Source: Dechloromonas denitrificans
GTDB lineage: Bacteria; Pseudomonadota; Gammaproteobacteria; Burkholderiales; Rhodocyclaceae
DNA length: 64,000 nt
NCBI RefSeq assembly: GCF_020510685.1
Contig: NZ_CP075185.1
Location: 2,356,001-2,420,000, forward strand
Direction of reading: 5' to 3'
Position 1 is the stretch's first letter, and each line of letters opens with the position of its first letter. A program made the position numbers and the translations under genes. Below the pieces are notes generated by a model that was not told the origin of the DNA, did not search any database, and worked only from the letters and a program-made list of their open reading frames with translations. This document shows, piece after piece, positions 7,887-17,099 of this stretch.

Positions 7887-8852
7887 ATGTCTTTCCATTT
7901 TCTGGACAAGAAAAGTCTGGTCTATTCAAGCGCGGACCCATACGAGGTCTCGAACTACGTCAATCAACATGTCGGATCGCACAACCTTCGTCTGATGCGC
8001 AAAGGACAAGACGGCGCCGTTCTCAATCATCGCAAACTGGGCCGGGTCGATCTTTGCCGAATCACCTACGGGAGCGAAGCGCATGTCAAATCGGACGGAC
8101 TCTCCGATTTCTACCACATGCAAATCATCCTGAAAGGGCTGTGTCGCTACGAAATCGCCGGCCACACCACCGACTTCTCGGCCGGCCAGTTGTTCCTGAT
8201 CAATCCGGACGATCCGATCGACCTGACCTATTCGGAGGATTGCGAGAAGTTCATCCTCAAGATTCCGAACATGCTGTTCGATGAGGCTTGCCAGGAACAT
8301 CACTGGTGCAAACCGGCAACCGGCATCAAATTCTCGCCGCTCCCCTACTATTTCCACGAAATCGAAAGCCTGCTCTACCTGACGACGCTGATCTGTCAGG
8401 AAGCCGAATCCGGAGAAGGAACGCCGCAGGTCCATGGGCACTACAACCGCATCGTGGCAACCAAGCTGCTGACCATGCTCAAGCACAACGTAGCGCTTGC
8501 CACACCGTCGCATCAATGCGTTTCATTTGAACGTCTCGAACAATACGTCGAAGACAACATCAAGCGGGATATCAGCGTCGAGGAACTGGCCCGCTACGCT
8601 CAGCTCAGCCTGCGTTCGCTCTACCTGCTGTTCGAGAAATACGCCAGCACGACACCCAAGAATTTCATTCGCCAGAAAAAGCTCGAACGCGTCTACGCGG
8701 CGCTGATGGACCCGGCGAGCAAGATCGCCAACATCACGGCGGTCGCCATGGAATATGGCTTTACTCACCTCGGGCGTTTTTCCGAGTGTTACAAGAGCAC
8801 CTTCGGCCTCCTGCCGTCTGATTCCCTGCGCCAGCGCCAGGCCCGCCACTGA
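7887..8852 (+). CDS. benR: AraC/XylS-family transcriptional activator (BenR-like)
   Basis: 321-residue regulator with an effector-binding N-terminal half resembling the AraC_binding_2 type of XylS/BenR (YHMQIILKG and SAGQLFLINP are typical) and an AraC DNA-binding domain with two helix-turn-helix units at about residues 215-315 (ISVEELARYAQLSLRSLY; ITAVAMEYGFTHLGRFS). AAAGGAG stands before ATG 7887. Linked benzoate genes and four XylS/BenR-type boxes at 3781-3867 make it the likely benzoate-responsive activator of both divergent operons. I saw no such box in its own upstream region. Confidence 0.9.
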   Translation: MSFHFLDKKSLVYSSADPYEVSNYVNQHVGSHNLRLMRKGQDGAVLNHRKLGRVDLCRITYGSEAHVKSDGLSDFYHMQIILKGLCRYEIAGHTTDFSAGQLFLINPDDPIDLTYSEDCEKFILKIPNMLFDEACQEHHWCKPATGIKFSPLPYYFHEIESLLYLTTLICQEAESGEGTPQVHGHYNRIVATKLLTMLKHNVALATPSHQCVSFERLEQYVEDNIKRDISVEELARYAQLSLRSLYLLFEKYASTTPKNFIRQKKLERVYAALMDPASKIANITAVAMEYGFTHLGRFSECYKSTFGLLPSDSLRQRQARH

Positions 8853-8884
8853 GCATCGCGCCGGCCAGCGGCGCGAGCCGATGC
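8853..8884. terminator. Bidirectional terminator-like hairpin between benR and the eCIS fibre gene
   Basis: The whole gap between the converging genes is one inverted repeat: outer arms GCATCG/CGATGC and inner arms CGCGCCG/CGGCGCG around a short loop. It begins right behind the benR stop and ends at the fibre stop codon, so it could stop transcription from both sides. There is no T run on either strand. Confidence 0.65.
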
Positions 8885-10923
8885 TAGGCCTTGCCCGCCG
8901 CCTCGAGTTGGGACAATCGGGCCTCCAGTGTCGAGATCGCCTGCTGCTGGTCTTTGACGACGCGAACCAGGGCGGCAATGATGTGGTTGGGCAAAATGCC
9001 GTCGCGACCTTCCGTCGCAACCGCGGGCGGCACGTCCTCGGCGATGAATCCCAGACATTCGACCTGACCGGGATCGTTCTTGAAGCGGAAGCTCACCGGC
9101 TCCATCGCGCCGATGATATCTGCCGCCACGGCGCCGGGCAGCGGCTTGATGTCGTCCTTGAGCGCCCGCGACGACGGCGTTGAAACCCGGCCACGGATTT
9201 CGACGTTCGCCCAGTCGGATCCGTAATTGATGACCAGCGTATTGGTGTTATCGACCAGCGCCCGTCCCTGCCAAGGCGAACCGTTGTGGCGGACGCTATT
9301 CCCGATACAGAAGTCATGGACCCGGACGTGGGCAAAGGTATCGCCCTCCGCCACCTCCAGCTTGCCGAGCGTACCGGTGACTTCGAGATTGCCATCGATG
9401 CGGGCATTTCCGACAACCTGCAGCTTGGCGACCGGAGCGTTCGTGCCGATTCCGACGCTACCCGACGGCATCAGCGCGATGTGATCGTCGGCATCGTTGG
9501 CTGTTCTGAATTCAAGGGTCGTGGCCTCGCCGCTCCTCGCGTAATAACGTATCGAGGCGGCATCGCCGGTGCCACCAAAAACATCCCTGGGGAAGAGGAT
9601 TCCGGCATTTTCGCTATTCCCGGCGGCCGGCATGATGGCCGCGCCGGAAACCTGCAGCTTGGCCTTGACCTGAAGCTCTCCCTCGACCGTCAGGTTGCCG
9701 TTTCCGCCGCTCAGCTTGCTGACCGTGACGCCCTGCCGATTGAGCAGGAACAGCGCTTCGTTGCCGTGGATATTGACGCGCCCGACGTCGTTCTGAATGC
9801 TCAGGACATCGCTGCTGGCATCGCCGAAGCCGATCCACGCTTTGCGTCCGGCCGTCATGCCTTTCGGATACCACTGGATATAGCCGTGATCGCCGCCCTC
9901 CAGATTAAGCAAGGCACCATTGCCGGTGACATGGAGCTTGGCCGCTGGATTGCCGTTGCCGATGCCGACCTTGCCGTCGCCGCGCAAGATGAAATGCGTC
10001 AGGTTGCCGGCGCCGCTATCGCGAAACCTGGCGAAATGGCTTGCCGCGGCATTGGCCGGGGTTCCGAATGACTGCACGTCGACCGTCATGGCGCTGACCG
10101 GCGTTGTCGCCGCCTTGGCGTTGACATGCAGGGCGCTACCCGGCGCGGCGGTGCCGATCCCGACGTTGCCCCCGCTCGGCGCCAGCAGCGTCGTACCGTC
10201 GCGGCGCAGTTCGAACTGCTTGGTCGCCGGTTCATAGCTCCATATCTCGAACGCATTCGGCGTCACGCCCCAGCCACCGCCGACCGCGGCGGTATACAGG
10301 TTCCAGCTGACGGAAGCGCCGCCCGCGCCGCGATTGCTCAGGCCCAGCTTGCTCAGGGAAGGTCTGTTGTCGGCCCCCGGATCACGGCTTACCGTCAGGC
10401 CCTGAAAGCGCGCCTCGGCGTACTGCCGGACCGACGGGTCGATGGCGCCGCTGACCCGGCCGTTGGTCGCTACGTTGAGTTTGGCGATGGGCAAGGCGAC
10501 GCTCCGGTCGATGCTGCCTTCGTCCAGAACGAACTTGACCGTCACCGACTCCTCGATGCGGGTGTTGTCGCTGACATCGGCATCGGGGGTTTGCTGGTCG
10601 ACTTCGGCCTCGCCGTACTGCAGCGTGACGACATAGGTCAGGCTGCTCGCGCCGCCGGGCGGAAGACTGACGATCAGCGGGGCAGCGACCACGATCTCCC
10701 GACCCTGCCCGTCGACGCCGAGGCCGGGCGAAATGGCGATCCTGGTCGTATCGCCCGGCGCTGGCGTGACCTGAAACCCGTTGTCGACAATCCCCGCGCC
10801 GTAGATGGCCTGATTGCCCCGCCGCCGCATGCCGACGTGGTAGTCCTGCTCGGCCTTGAAATCGAGGGCTTCGAGAAACTGGCCGGTAAAATATCTCAGT
10901 CTTTTGATCGGATCGCCTGCCAT
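8884..10923 (-). CDS. eCIS tail fibre with C-terminal S74-type chaperone domain
   Basis: 679-residue fibre-like protein, last gene of the contractile injection cluster. The N-terminus (residues 1-110, RLRYFTGQFLEALDFKAEQDYH) is a baseplate-attachment type seen in eCIS clusters. The middle holds at least three copies of the fibre motif VGIGxxxPxxxLxV (near residues 255-275, 315-335 and 490-510). The C-terminus has SSRALKDDIKPL and LGFIAEDVP, typical of the peptidase S74 intramolecular chaperone that trimerises fibres and cuts itself off, then a coiled coil. AGGAGCC precedes the ATG. Likely role: target-cell recognition; the receptor is unknown. Confidence 0.85.
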   Translation of the reverse strand: MAGDPIKRLRYFTGQFLEALDFKAEQDYHVGMRRRGNQAIYGAGIVDNGFQVTPAPGDTTRIAISPGLGVDGQGREIVVAAPLIVSLPPGGASSLTYVVTLQYGEAEVDQQTPDADVSDNTRIEESVTVKFVLDEGSIDRSVALPIAKLNVATNGRVSGAIDPSVRQYAEARFQGLTVSRDPGADNRPSLSKLGLSNRGAGGASVSWNLYTAAVGGGWGVTPNAFEIWSYEPATKQFELRRDGTTLLAPSGGNVGIGTAAPGSALHVNAKAATTPVSAMTVDVQSFGTPANAAASHFARFRDSGAGNLTHFILRGDGKVGIGNGNPAAKLHVTGNGALLNLEGGDHGYIQWYPKGMTAGRKAWIGFGDASSDVLSIQNDVGRVNIHGNEALFLLNRQGVTVSKLSGGNGNLTVEGELQVKAKLQVSGAAIMPAAGNSENAGILFPRDVFGGTGDAASIRYYARSGEATTLEFRTANDADDHIALMPSGSVGIGTNAPVAKLQVVGNARIDGNLEVTGTLGKLEVAEGDTFAHVRVHDFCIGNSVRHNGSPWQGRALVDNTNTLVINYGSDWANVEIRGRVSTPSSRALKDDIKPLPGAVAADIIGAMEPVSFRFKNDPGQVECLGFIAEDVPPAVATEGRDGILPNHIIAALVRVVKDQQQAISTLEARLSQLEAAGKA

Positions 10924-10946
10924 GGTGGGCTCCTAAGGAAACGTGT

Positions 10947-11639
10947 TCATGATCTCGGGGTCGCCCCGAGCCGGGTATTGACACCGACTTGGACGGAATA
11001 GCTGGTCGGCAAGGTGACGTTGCTCGGCGCCGGCGGCGGCGCCTGCTTTTGCCCGATGCGCATGGTGGTGACTGCCGGAATGAGCAGATAGCGGGTATGC
11101 GCCGGTTTCTCCAGACGGATCACCGAATGGGCGAGTTCCTTGGCACGATCGAAGGCTTCCTGACTGTCACCGGTTTTGATCGTCTCGAGATTGAGCAAGA
11201 CCTCGAAATAATGCGGTTTGCCGTCGATCTGGTCGCGGATGATGACATCCCTCGAGGTGAAGATGGCCAGCAGTTCCGCCATGCTTTGCTTGGTGCCGCG
11301 ATAACGGTAAAGCTGTGCCATCCGGGCGATGAATTTGCGCCGGATGGCGTTGTCGGTAGCGGCCACCTGCGTTATGTCGGAGCGCAAGGACAAGGCCAGC
11401 CAATGGCTCAGCCAGGGCAGGAATTCGTCCGGCGCACCGTCGTCGGCATTGTTGCCGGGTGTGAAATGGCGGGCCAGGTCGTTGACGGTCTGTTCGATGG
11501 CCCGCGGATTGCTGCCCAGCACGCTGCTGACGTCGTCGGCGCGGCCCAGCAGCAACTTCTCGAAGGCCCTCAGGAAGGGCTCCATGGCCGTATCCTCCCG
11601 AAACACCTCGGGCAGGTATTGCAGTAGTTGGTTGTCCAT
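10947..11639 (-). CDS. eCIS tail protein I-like baseplate protein
   Basis: 230 residues, phage tail protein I (P2 gpI/Afp12-13 region) type. It opens with LLQYLPEVFRED and has FLPWLSHWLAL near residue 75 and RYRGTKQSMAELL near residue 115, hallmarks of this family in contractile systems. It should link the baseplate wedge to the fibre encoded next, 23 bases downstream. Start ATG 11639 (GAAGGGT upstream) is chosen over longer in-frame openings because family homology begins there. Confidence 0.82.
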   Translation of the reverse strand: MDNQLLQYLPEVFREDTAMEPFLRAFEKLLLGRADDVSSVLGSNPRAIEQTVNDLARHFTPGNNADDGAPDEFLPWLSHWLALSLRSDITQVAATDNAIRRKFIARMAQLYRYRGTKQSMAELLAIFTSRDVIIRDQIDGKPHYFEVLLNLETIKTGDSQEAFDRAKELAHSVIRLEKPAHTRYLLIPAVTTMRIGQKQAPPPAPSNVTLPTSYSVQVGVNTRLGATPRS

Positions 11640-11644
11640 GTGAT

Positions 11645-12586
11645 CTACCCTTCCGCCACCATCTGGGTCTGCCGGAGCACGCTGATCTCCAGCCGGCTGA
11701 CCCAGAGCAGTTCGTCGGGCTGCAGCCACAAACCAACCTCGTGACCGTTTTCATTGATGTTGCGCCCCTGGATCGTTGTCCGGATGACCGGCTGGTTGCC
11801 GCTCTGCGTTCTGACCGGGCAGACGTAATCGATGCCGTCCAGCGAATCCAGCATGGCGTAAAGCTCGGAAACATAGACCGCCTGCCCGAAAGGCCAGCCC
11901 TTGCCTGCCGCACCGCCGACCTGCGCCGAGAAATAGTCGCGGATGCGCTGGCCGATCAGCGCCTTGATCACCCTTTCGTCCTGGTCGACGAAAACATGTG
12001 CTTCGATGCGCACCGAGATCGGCAGGAAGCGCGCCGGGACGACATGCAACCGGGTCGTCAGCAGGCAACGCGGCGCTAACGCCGCCATCACCGTTTGCCG
12101 CAGTTCGTCGGTCGCTGCCGGCTGCTGACCGGGCGGCGACCGCAGGGGAACGATTGCCAGGCTGACGTGGGCCGGCGCATCGGCATAGGGCGATGGCGCC
12201 TCGACATTGAGGCGCGGCAGGGCGCGGGCGCGGGCAACGCCGTCGACCATTCCGGCCCGGATTTCAAAATCTTCGGCGGTGATCGCCCGCAGTTCCTCGC
12301 GCTGGTCAACTACCGCCAAGCGAATTTCCTCATCGATCGGCCTGGTTAGGGTGTATTCCGGGCCGCGCAACAGCCTGACGAATGCCCGCTGGTTCGCCTC
12401 GCTCACCCGGTTGGCCCGGTAGATCAGCATCTCGGCGAGGTAGGCGAACATCTCGATCAGCGTAATGCCGGGGTCGGACGGATTGTGGTCGGTCCATGAA
12501 GGCGCCAGGCCGGGAATCAGGCGCTTCCCTTCGTCAAGGAGATCCGCGAAACGGCGGTCGTCCAAATTGGGCAGTGGAATACTCAT
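11645..12586 (-). CDS. eCIS baseplate J-like wedge protein (short)
   Basis: 313 residues. The N-terminal region NLDDRRFADLLDEGKRLIPGLAPSW and HNPSDPGITLIEMFAYLAEMLIYR is the conserved baseplate J/gp6 entry region of AFP/PVC-type systems. Together with the longer J-like protein encoded just upstream it would form the baseplate wedges. It follows that gene by 16 bases and precedes the tail protein I gene by 5 bases, so all three are presumably co-translated. Confidence 0.83.
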   Translation of the reverse strand: MSIPLPNLDDRRFADLLDEGKRLIPGLAPSWTDHNPSDPGITLIEMFAYLAEMLIYRANRVSEANQRAFVRLLRGPEYTLTRPIDEEIRLAVVDQREELRAITAEDFEIRAGMVDGVARARALPRLNVEAPSPYADAPAHVSLAIVPLRSPPGQQPAATDELRQTVMAALAPRCLLTTRLHVVPARFLPISVRIEAHVFVDQDERVIKALIGQRIRDYFSAQVGGAAGKGWPFGQAVYVSELYAMLDSLDGIDYVCPVRTQSGNQPVIRTTIQGRNINENGHEVGLWLQPDELLWVSRLEISVLRQTQMVAEG

Positions 12587-12602
12587 TGGCGCTCCATGGA
12601 AC

Positions 12603-14618
12603 TCAGGAAGTGATCACGCGGTGCTGGCCGGAACAGATCAGGAAACGCTCGGTGGCCTCGATCGCTTCGACGGGATCGCCGGTACATCCGAAAGGCCTTT
12701 CGTCGGCGGAAAGCGAAATACTGAGATAGGAAACATGGTCGATCCCGGCAACCGAACGAATCAGGCGGTGGATGTCGGAATCGTGCGGCCGACGCCCGAA
12801 CGGCCAACCCAAGCCGCCCCGACCGGCAAGCGGGTGGAGGTAGGCAGCGAACGCCGCGCCGAGTTCGCGCTTGACCCGATCGTCGAAACGCAGCGATGCG
12901 AGATGCAGGTGGACCTCGATATTGACCCGCAGATACAGCGGCCCGACGACCGACAGCGAAGTGGTGGACAGGCTGTTCTTGCGCAGGTATTCGCCAACGC
13001 GCTCGATCAGGGCGCGGCTCGGCAATGGCTTGCTGTCGGAGGTTTGCGGCACGACGATGACGCTGACCTGGCCGGCGCCCTGCTCTTCGTCGGCCACCGT
13101 GGAGATTACCTGGCATGGCTGCGCTGCCAGGTCGATGAGCGGCACGCACAAGGCCCGGGCAACGTCGCCGGAAGCGAGCCGGGCGAGATCTTCGTAATCC
13201 TCGCTGGTGACGGCGCGACCGCGATGGCGCAAGGCCCTGGGCGCCCGATCGAGGACCGAATCGGTAGTTTCGCCGGCGGCGCCGCCAGCCGCCGCGACAT
13301 GATTGCTGACTTTGCGGATCAAACGATGACCGGCGACCAGCGTTTTCAGTTGCCCGACGGCGATATTACCCGCCGCCCCGCCGCCGGTCTGATAGTGGCC
13401 GAGCCGGACGTTGCGCGTACCCGAGGGCGGGATCATGCCCAGCTTGCCATCGCCGAAGCGGATCTCGCCGGTGCTGCGATCGACGATGTAATGGCGATCT
13501 TGCGGTGTCGAACCGTAGAAATTCGGGACCTCCTGCCAGAGACTCCATGCTTCCTCGGCGGCACCGGCCGCGGCCTGTCGTTCGAGCACTTCAAGCCGCT
13601 GCCCGGGAAGGACCGGCTTGCGAAAAGCCATGAAGCTTTGCCCGGCGTTGCCGTTGCTCGACCCCAGCACTTCGTTCCGCATCGACATGGCTTGTTGCGC
13701 GAATACCGTATTCAGCGCCACCCCCTTCAGCCGCGGTGCCGGCCGGTAGATCGCCGGATTGACCGGCCCCTCCAGGCGGGCGCGGACCCAGAACAACTTC
13801 CGCTCGAACAGATGCCTTTGCTGGCGGGTGAAATCGGCTGGCACCAGGAACTGCACGCCGCCGCTCCGCGTCAGCGATTCGCTTTCGTCCTCGACCAGGA
13901 GCGGCTTCCAGGTTGTGGCGCCGGCGCTGTATTCCCACACCACGCGGGTTGCCGGCCCGGGACCGACGACCTCCCCGGTCGAATCGTATTTCGCATTGCT
14001 GATGAAGAAAAAGAGCGAAACCGGTCGGTTCTCGGGAAACGCCCGGCCCTTCGCCAGATCCAGTCCGAAATGGAAGGTCTCGGCCTGGTCGAAGATGCCC
14101 TCCTGCTTGTCGGCCCTTTCTTCAGCGCCCGATGCGTTGAGGATCAGCCGGGTCACATCGCGAGCCGGCAGGCCGTTGTTCGGTGTTTTGTCGAAGGCGC
14201 TGAGTTCGAGGGTGGTCACCCAGAGATCGCTGGTCGTTTCGAACACCAGGGGTTCGCTGCTGCCGGCCGGCGGCTCGGCCTGGGCACGTGTTCCGGCGGC
14301 GATCGAGAATCCTTCGCTGGCCGTCCCCTCCACGAAAAAGCTCAGCGGCACCTGGGCAGGCAGCGGCGGCACGGGGACGTTGCCGAGCAGATCGAGAAAT
14401 GCCAGGAAGTTCTTTTCGGCAGCCCGGTTGACGCGGTCGATGACCAGCCCGCAGTAGTGCGCGAACACGCCGGTCAGGGCGCGCCCGGCCTCGCCGCCGT
14501 CATCGCCGGGGCGCCAGTAATGCGGGGCGCCGGAAAGATAATGGCAAAGCAGCCGGCGGGTCTGCTCGGCGATATCGGTCGATGTGCGGCCGTCGATCAG
14601 CGGCGGTTTGAGCGTCAT
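12603..14618 (-). CDS. eCIS baseplate J-like wedge protein (long, Afp11-like)
   Basis: 671-residue baseplate assembly protein. The N-terminus (PPLIDGRTSTDI) and the central block with YIVDRSTGEIRFGDGKLGMIPP and RALRHRGRAVTSEDYEDLAR are characteristic of baseplate J/Afp11 proteins that connect wedge to hub. ATG 14618 overlaps the gp25-like stop by one base (TGATG), which fixes the start. The large open frame on the opposite strand is an antisense shadow. Confidence 0.87.
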   Translation of the reverse strand: MTLKPPLIDGRTSTDIAEQTRRLLCHYLSGAPHYWRPGDDGGEAGRALTGVFAHYCGLVIDRVNRAAEKNFLAFLDLLGNVPVPPLPAQVPLSFFVEGTASEGFSIAAGTRAQAEPPAGSSEPLVFETTSDLWVTTLELSAFDKTPNNGLPARDVTRLILNASGAEERADKQEGIFDQAETFHFGLDLAKGRAFPENRPVSLFFFISNAKYDSTGEVVGPGPATRVVWEYSAGATTWKPLLVEDESESLTRSGGVQFLVPADFTRQQRHLFERKLFWVRARLEGPVNPAIYRPAPRLKGVALNTVFAQQAMSMRNEVLGSSNGNAGQSFMAFRKPVLPGQRLEVLERQAAAGAAEEAWSLWQEVPNFYGSTPQDRHYIVDRSTGEIRFGDGKLGMIPPSGTRNVRLGHYQTGGGAAGNIAVGQLKTLVAGHRLIRKVSNHVAAAGGAAGETTDSVLDRAPRALRHRGRAVTSEDYEDLARLASGDVARALCVPLIDLAAQPCQVISTVADEEQGAGQVSVIVVPQTSDSKPLPSRALIERVGEYLRKNSLSTTSLSVVGPLYLRVNIEVHLHLASLRFDDRVKRELGAAFAAYLHPLAGRGGLGWPFGRRPHDSDIHRLIRSVAGIDHVSYLSISLSADERPFGCTGDPVEAIEATERFLICSGQHRVITS

Positions 14619-15028
14619 CAGGCTTCTCCGCGTTCGAGGTAGAAGGGATAGACGAGGTTGAAGACCGAGTCGGTGCGCTTCACCCGGTAGGCAATCTCGG
14701 CCCGCAGTTCGCCCATTTCCGGCAAGGCGACGACGGCGATATTCCTGATCTCGATGCGCGGCTCGTACTGCATCAGGGCCTCCGCGATCCGGTGCTGGAC
14801 CAGCGCGGCGGTCACGCCAGTCATCGGCTCGAAAGCCAGCTGGTCGGCGCCAGCCCCGTATTTCGGCCGCATCACCCGTTCGCCCTGGGCGGTCCGCAGA
14901 ATCAGGCGGATCGACTGTTCCACCTGAGTTTCGTAGGCATTCATGGCAATCGCCCCGCCAGCCAGGCGTAGCGGAAAGGCGATGCCGCGGCCGAGGACTT
15001 CGTCGCCATTGCTCGAGTTGTTGTTCAT
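14618..15028 (-). CDS. eCIS gp25-like baseplate protein
   Basis: 136 residues, GPW/gp25 family, the baseplate wedge protein that nucleates sheath assembly. Diagnostic segments are GRGIAFPLRL, SIRLILRTAQGERVMRPKYG and AEALMQYEPRIEI. GAGGAGG precedes ATG 15028. It sits between the PAAR-like tip and the long J-like gene, as in AFP/PVC loci. Confidence 0.9.
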   Translation of the reverse strand: MNNNSSNGDEVLGRGIAFPLRLAGGAIAMNAYETQVEQSIRLILRTAQGERVMRPKYGAGADQLAFEPMTGVTAALVQHRIAEALMQYEPRIEIRNIAVVALPEMGELRAEIAYRVKRTDSVFNLVYPFYLERGEA

Positions 15029-15039
15029 GTCTGGCCTCC

Positions 15040-15441
15040 TCAACCGCCGAGACAGACCGTGGCGGTCGTTGCATTGGCGACCTCGACCTGACCATTGCCC
15101 GGTATCGGCGGCTCGCTGCAGGTCGTTGCCTGGTCGCCGTGCCGGGCGGCGGCTTTGCTGTTTATTTTCACGGTGGCGCTTCCGGAAAAGACCGAGCCCT
15201 TGTTTGAAGGTGGCACGGCAAAACTGTCGGAACCGGCATTGTGGGCCGGGACATTGTCTGCACCGCTGCCCACCACTGCCGCGAACTGGCTATTGATCCG
15301 GACGTTGCCGCTCAAGCCGCTGGCAATGCTGCCGGAGAATGAGAAGCTGCGCGGCTCGCTGACACCGTTACTGCTCAGCACCACGGTATGGGTATCGTTA
15401 CCTTTGATCTTGTCGCCGCTTTTGGCCGCTGCCTTGCCCAT
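15040..15441 (-). CDS. eCIS PAAR-like spike tip protein
   Basis: 133 residues. A low-complexity Gly/Ser/Asn-rich protein whose middle and C-terminal part resemble DUF4150/PAAR-like tips (VVLSSNGVS, NVRINSQFAAVVG, VKINSKAAARHGDQATTC). It would cap the gp5-like spike trimer and sharpen the puncturing device; the conserved His and Cys near the C-terminus could bind a metal. Start ATG 15441 has AAGGGAG upstream. Located 10 bases behind the spike gene. Confidence 0.8.
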   Translation of the reverse strand: MGKAAAKSGDKIKGNDTHTVVLSSNGVSEPRSFSFSGSIASGLSGNVRINSQFAAVVGSGADNVPAHNAGSDSFAVPPSNKGSVFSGSATVKINSKAAARHGDQATTCSEPPIPGNGQVEVANATTATVCLGG

Positions 15442-15451
15442 GTCGTCTCCC

Positions 15452-16033
15452 TTAAGGGTTGAGGTCCACGATTTGGCCCTTGATCGTCGTATTGCCCCTG
15501 GCCTTAACGTCCACCGTGGCATCGGTGGATTCGATCTTCAGGGCATTCTGCGCGGTGATGCTGATCGTCTTGCCGCGCAGCACGAGGTCGCCATCTGGCG
15601 CTTCGATGCTGACGACATTATTCTTCGAGTCGATCAGGATCCGGTTCTTTCCCGTCTTGTCGACGATCTCGATACGCTCACCGTCGGCCTGGTCGATCAG
15701 CCGGATCTGGTGGCCGCTGCGCGTTTTCAACACCTTGATATCGTTGTTGCCGTCGGCGTTGCTGGCCGGCGGCTGGTCGATGCTGCTCCACAGGCTGCCG
15801 ATGACCACCGCCTCGTTCGGCGAACCGTTGACGAAAGCCACCAGCACCTGGTCGCCGACCTCCGGCAAGAACAGCGCGCCGCGATCGTCGCCCGCCATGA
15901 ACGACATCACGCGCGCCGGGTAGGAACCGGCCTGGTCGGAGAAGCCTTCGATCGCAATGGCGATCCGTCCCTGGTCATCCAGCTTGTTGTCCTTGACGAT
16001 CGCCACGTACACCCCGCTCTTGTCCCAGTTCAT
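15452..16033 (-). CDS. eCIS gp5/VgrG-like spike protein
   Basis: 193 residues. The N-terminus is an OB-fold (gp5 N) domain with the family signature GDQVLVAFVNGSPNEAVVIGSLW at about residues 58-80 (key residues GDQVL, F, G, VIGSLW). The rest is a beta-helical needle of alternating hydrophobic residues (RLIDQADGERIEI, VSIEAPDGDLVL) ending TIKGQIVDLNP. ATG overlaps the gp27-like stop (ATGA). In T6SS VgrG these two parts are fused; here, as in some eCIS loci, gp27 and gp5 are separate genes. Confidence 0.88.
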   Translation of the reverse strand: MNWDKSGVYVAIVKDNKLDDQGRIAIAIEGFSDQAGSYPARVMSFMAGDDRGALFLPEVGDQVLVAFVNGSPNEAVVIGSLWSSIDQPPASNADGNNDIKVLKTRSGHQIRLIDQADGERIEIVDKTGKNRILIDSKNNVVSIEAPDGDLVLRGKTISITAQNALKIESTDATVDVKARGNTTIKGQIVDLNP

Positions 16034-17097
16034 GGCTGCTGCCTCATTTCGAAGGAAGTGCGGTAGCCGCCCTGGTCGATGGTGTGCTGCGCGCGCTCGA
16101 CGATGTAACGGCTGCTGAAGCGTCCGAGGTTGGCGAGCAGCAGCGTACTGCCGACGCGGATATCCGGATTTCCCACCGCGCAGCCTTCGGCGCTGAGCTG
16201 GTTGCGGCGTTGCTCGGCCAGGCTCGCGTCGGCCAGGCGCTGCGCTTCGTCGATGGTCCGCACCGTGCCGTCGGCGTAGATCACCCGGGCCGAATTCGCA
16301 GCCCCGACGATCTGCGCCTGGCCGGTCAGTGAAAGCCTGGATACGTAATCCTGCGCCTGACTGATGCTGGCCCGCGCTGAAAATGCCTGCTTCTGGCCGG
16401 CATCCCAGCCGCGCACCTCCACCGCGCTGACATGGCCGGCCGTATTCAGGCGGGCCGAGAACGAAACCAGATCGCGGCCGCGAGCAACGGTGACCTGCGG
16501 GGCCGAACGCACCCGTTTGAAAAAGAGGATGCCGTTTTCGACCCACAGCTGGTAGTCGTTGGCCGCCGTCAATTCCTGCAGGTAATCGAGATCGCTGACG
16601 TTGGACTGGACCCGCCGGTCGCTGCGCGGTCCGGTCGGATCGACCGTGGCGCCAAGCTGCAGGTCGCCGGCAATTTGCTGGACGATGGCGCTGTCGGTCA
16701 GCCCTTCGCGAAACTCGCGATAGCGGGTGCCCCGCGAGCCGGCATGCAGCCCGTCGAAGCCCTCGACGCCCAGGGTCAGACCACCGCTCTCGCCGAGCTC
16801 GACCGATATCGAGGTAATTTCGCCCGCGATAACCGGCTGCAACTTGCCGACATAGCCCATGGCGATCCCCACCTTGCGCCCCTCGGCAAATAACCCGTCG
16901 ACGGCGTCCACCAGCGTCAAGGTGGGATCGTTGATCTGGAGCGAGAACGAGGCCGGTTTGTTGGCCACCTGCGTCACGCCGACCGACAGGATGGCCCGCA
17001 GCAGCGGCGCCGGCAGCGCAGCCCCTTCGATGGTCAGGGCGTAGGCGGGAACCATGATGCCTGGCACTGGCAAAGCGAAGTTTTGCGTCAGGTCCAT
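16030..17097 (-). CDS. eCIS gp27-like hub protein
   Basis: 355-residue hub protein of the phage late control gene D/gp27 type. It shows INDPTLTLVDAVDGLFAEGRKV near residue 50 (key residues NDP, D, F, G), RYREFREGLTDSAIVQQIA, and SDLDYLQELTAANDYQLWV near residue 170, the conserved hub core. It forms the ring on which the spike sits. It ends in an ATGA overlap with the spike gene and starts 2 bases after the LysM gene. Confidence 0.87.
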   Translation of the reverse strand: MDLTQNFALPVPGIMVPAYALTIEGAALPAPLLRAILSVGVTQVANKPASFSLQINDPTLTLVDAVDGLFAEGRKVGIAMGYVGKLQPVIAGEITSISVELGESGGLTLGVEGFDGLHAGSRGTRYREFREGLTDSAIVQQIAGDLQLGATVDPTGPRSDRRVQSNVSDLDYLQELTAANDYQLWVENGILFFKRVRSAPQVTVARGRDLVSFSARLNTAGHVSAVEVRGWDAGQKQAFSARASISQAQDYVSRLSLTGQAQIVGAANSARVIYADGTVRTIDEAQRLADASLAEQRRNQLSAEGCAVGNPDIRVGSTLLLANLGRFSSRYIVERAQHTIDQGGYRTSFEMRQQP

Positions 17098-17099
17098 GC

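Noticed and set aside
12465-14642. 725-codon rightward open frame over the long J-like gene
   Set aside because: Antisense shadow; the opposite strand carries the conserved baseplate protein and matches gene order.
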